Shown: in pieces, positions 6,772 through 7,017 of the stretch
How positions within the stretch are numbered: the stretch's first letter is position 1
How the letters are laid out: each line of letters opens with the position of its first letter
DNA from: JAJFTV01 sp964532655
Lineage (GTDB): Bacteria > Chloroflexota > Anaerolineae > Anaerolineales > Anaerolineaceae
Reading direction: 5' to 3'
DNA: 7,017 nucleotides
Assembly (NCBI GenBank): GCA_964532655.1
Contig: CAZHMZ010000182.1
Span: 1 to 7,017, forward strand
Notes under the pieces: generated by a model
The model's database searches: none
What the model saw: only the letters and a program-made list of their open reading frames with translations
Told to the model about the DNA's origin: nothing
Made by a program: the position numbers and the translations under genes

Positions 6772-6801
6772 ATTATACCTGTCAGGTCAACCGGAAGGCA
6801 A
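6772..6801 (-). promoter_or_regulatory. Candidate sigma70-type promoter of the MalT-like regulator
   Basis: On the minus strand TTGCCT (6801-6796) is followed after 18 nt by a perfect TATAAT (6777-6772). Transcription would start near 6765, giving a very short leader of about 15-25 nt before the GTG/ATG starts. The spacing and the perfect -10 make it the best promoter-like sequence in the window. Confidence 0.6.
6777..6787. repeat. 11-bp palindrome inside the regulator promoter spacer
   Basis: ACCTG-T-CAGGT is a perfect inverted repeat with a one-base centre. It occupies the spacer between the proposed -35 and -10 boxes and touches the -10 box. This position suits an operator controlling the regulator gene, for example autoregulation. 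It is short enough that chance cannot be excluded. Confidence 0.4.
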
Positions 6802-6874
6802 GCATATACGCATTTCAGCCTGAGTAATCCCTGAGGTCGGGTGAAAAAGCAGCCACTCCATTGCCTGAACTGGC

Positions 6875-6880
6875 TATAAT
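6875..6880 (+). promoter_or_regulatory. Possible -10 box for the divergent epimerase gene
   Basis: A perfect TATAAT lies 38 bp before the epimerase ATG on the plus strand. No acceptable -35 hexamer is found 16-18 bp upstream (TTGCCT at 6861 is only 8 bp away), so any promoter here would need an activator or is coincidental. Confidence 0.35.
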
Positions 6881-6918
6881 AAAAGGAAGAACAACAATTG
6901 TGATCGGATTGGGGGCTT

Positions 6919-7017
6919 ATGAAGGTTTTATTCATCGGTGGTACCGGCGTGATCAGTACGGCCTGCGCGGATCTGGCAATCCGGCGCGGGATGGATGTAT
7001 ATTTGCTCAATCGCGGC
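6919..7017 (+). CDS. NAD-dependent epimerase/dehydratase family protein, N-terminal part only
   Basis: Only the first 33 residues are in the window, and the frame stays open to the edge. The protein starts MKVLFIGGTGVIS, a beta-strand followed by the glycine-rich GGTGxIS turn of an extended short-chain dehydrogenase Rossmann fold. It continues with a helix and a second strand, DVYLLNRG, that ends near the position contacting the cofactor ribose; the Asn-Arg there would suit NADP as well as NAD. The ATG at 6919 follows GGGGG by 3 nt, a weak ribosome site at close spacing. It is divergent from the MalT-like regulator across a 168-bp gap, so shared control is possible. The substrate, often a nucleotide sugar in this family, cannot be judged from this fragment. 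Confidence 0.8.
   Translation, partial: MKVLFIGGTGVISTACADLAIRRGMDVYLLNRG

Noticed and set aside
6861..6880. TTGCCT plus TATAAT as a complete plus-strand promoter for the epimerase
   Set aside because: The boxes are only 8 bp apart, far from the 16-18 bp needed, so only the -10 element was listed.
6747..7010. An 87-residue minus-strand open frame upstream of the activator, ending at its start
   Set aside because: It overlaps the start of the epimerase in antisense and runs through the likely promoter. The protein has no domain features.

Overview
The window looks like an ordinary bacterial chromosome segment of moderate G+C content. It carries six protein genes, two of them cut by the window edges. 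I see no RNA gene, insertion sequence, CRISPR array or phage gene. A MalT-type LuxR regulator, a free-standing molbindin, a carrier paired with an N-acyl-D-amino-acid deacylase, and an NAD-epimerase starting with a GGTGVIS glycine loop would all fit a heterotrophic, probably anaerobic bacterium such as a Chloroflexota/Anaerolineae member. That placement is an inference from gene styles, not a demonstrated assignment.

Layout. (1) 1-339, plus strand: the last 112 residues of an M1-family zinc aminopeptidase-like protein. Two hairpins with terminator character (379-411 and 451-479) follow, with a small perfect inverted repeat between them. (2) 618-827, minus strand: a complete single-domain Mop/molbindin gene with a good Shine-Dalgarno sequence and a plausible sigma70-type promoter. 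No molybdate transport gene lies beside it. (3) 988-3930, minus strand: a two-gene operon. The upstream gene is a 12-helix MFS carrier of the GPH/SLC45-like type. After 12 bp comes an N-acyl-D-amino-acid deacylase with every expected catalytic residue, ending in a strong 13-bp hairpin terminator. (4) 4078-6750, minus strand: an 890-residue MalT/LAL-type transcriptional activator with an N-terminal ATPase, a helical-repeat middle and a C-terminal LuxR helix-turn-helix. It lies 147 bp upstream of the operon on the same strand. (5) 6919-7017, plus strand: the first 33 residues of a divergently transcribed NAD-dependent epimerase/dehydratase.

How the parts may work together. The simplest reading is a small catabolic module. 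The carrier would import N-acylated D-amino acids or related compounds, the deacylase would release the D-amino acid and the acyl acid, and the MalT-like protein would switch the operon on when an inducer is present. The 147-bp gap between regulator and carrier has a G-rich block resembling a MalT box, an inverted repeat and a tandem 12-bp repeat, so it is the natural place to look for the activator's site. The substrate and the regulatory link are inferred. The enzyme and regulator families are read directly from motifs.

I did not find a convincing undescribed system. The most worthwhile leads are the regulator-carrier-deacylase module, its upstream control region, and the palindromes that sit inside the luxR-type and mop promoters.
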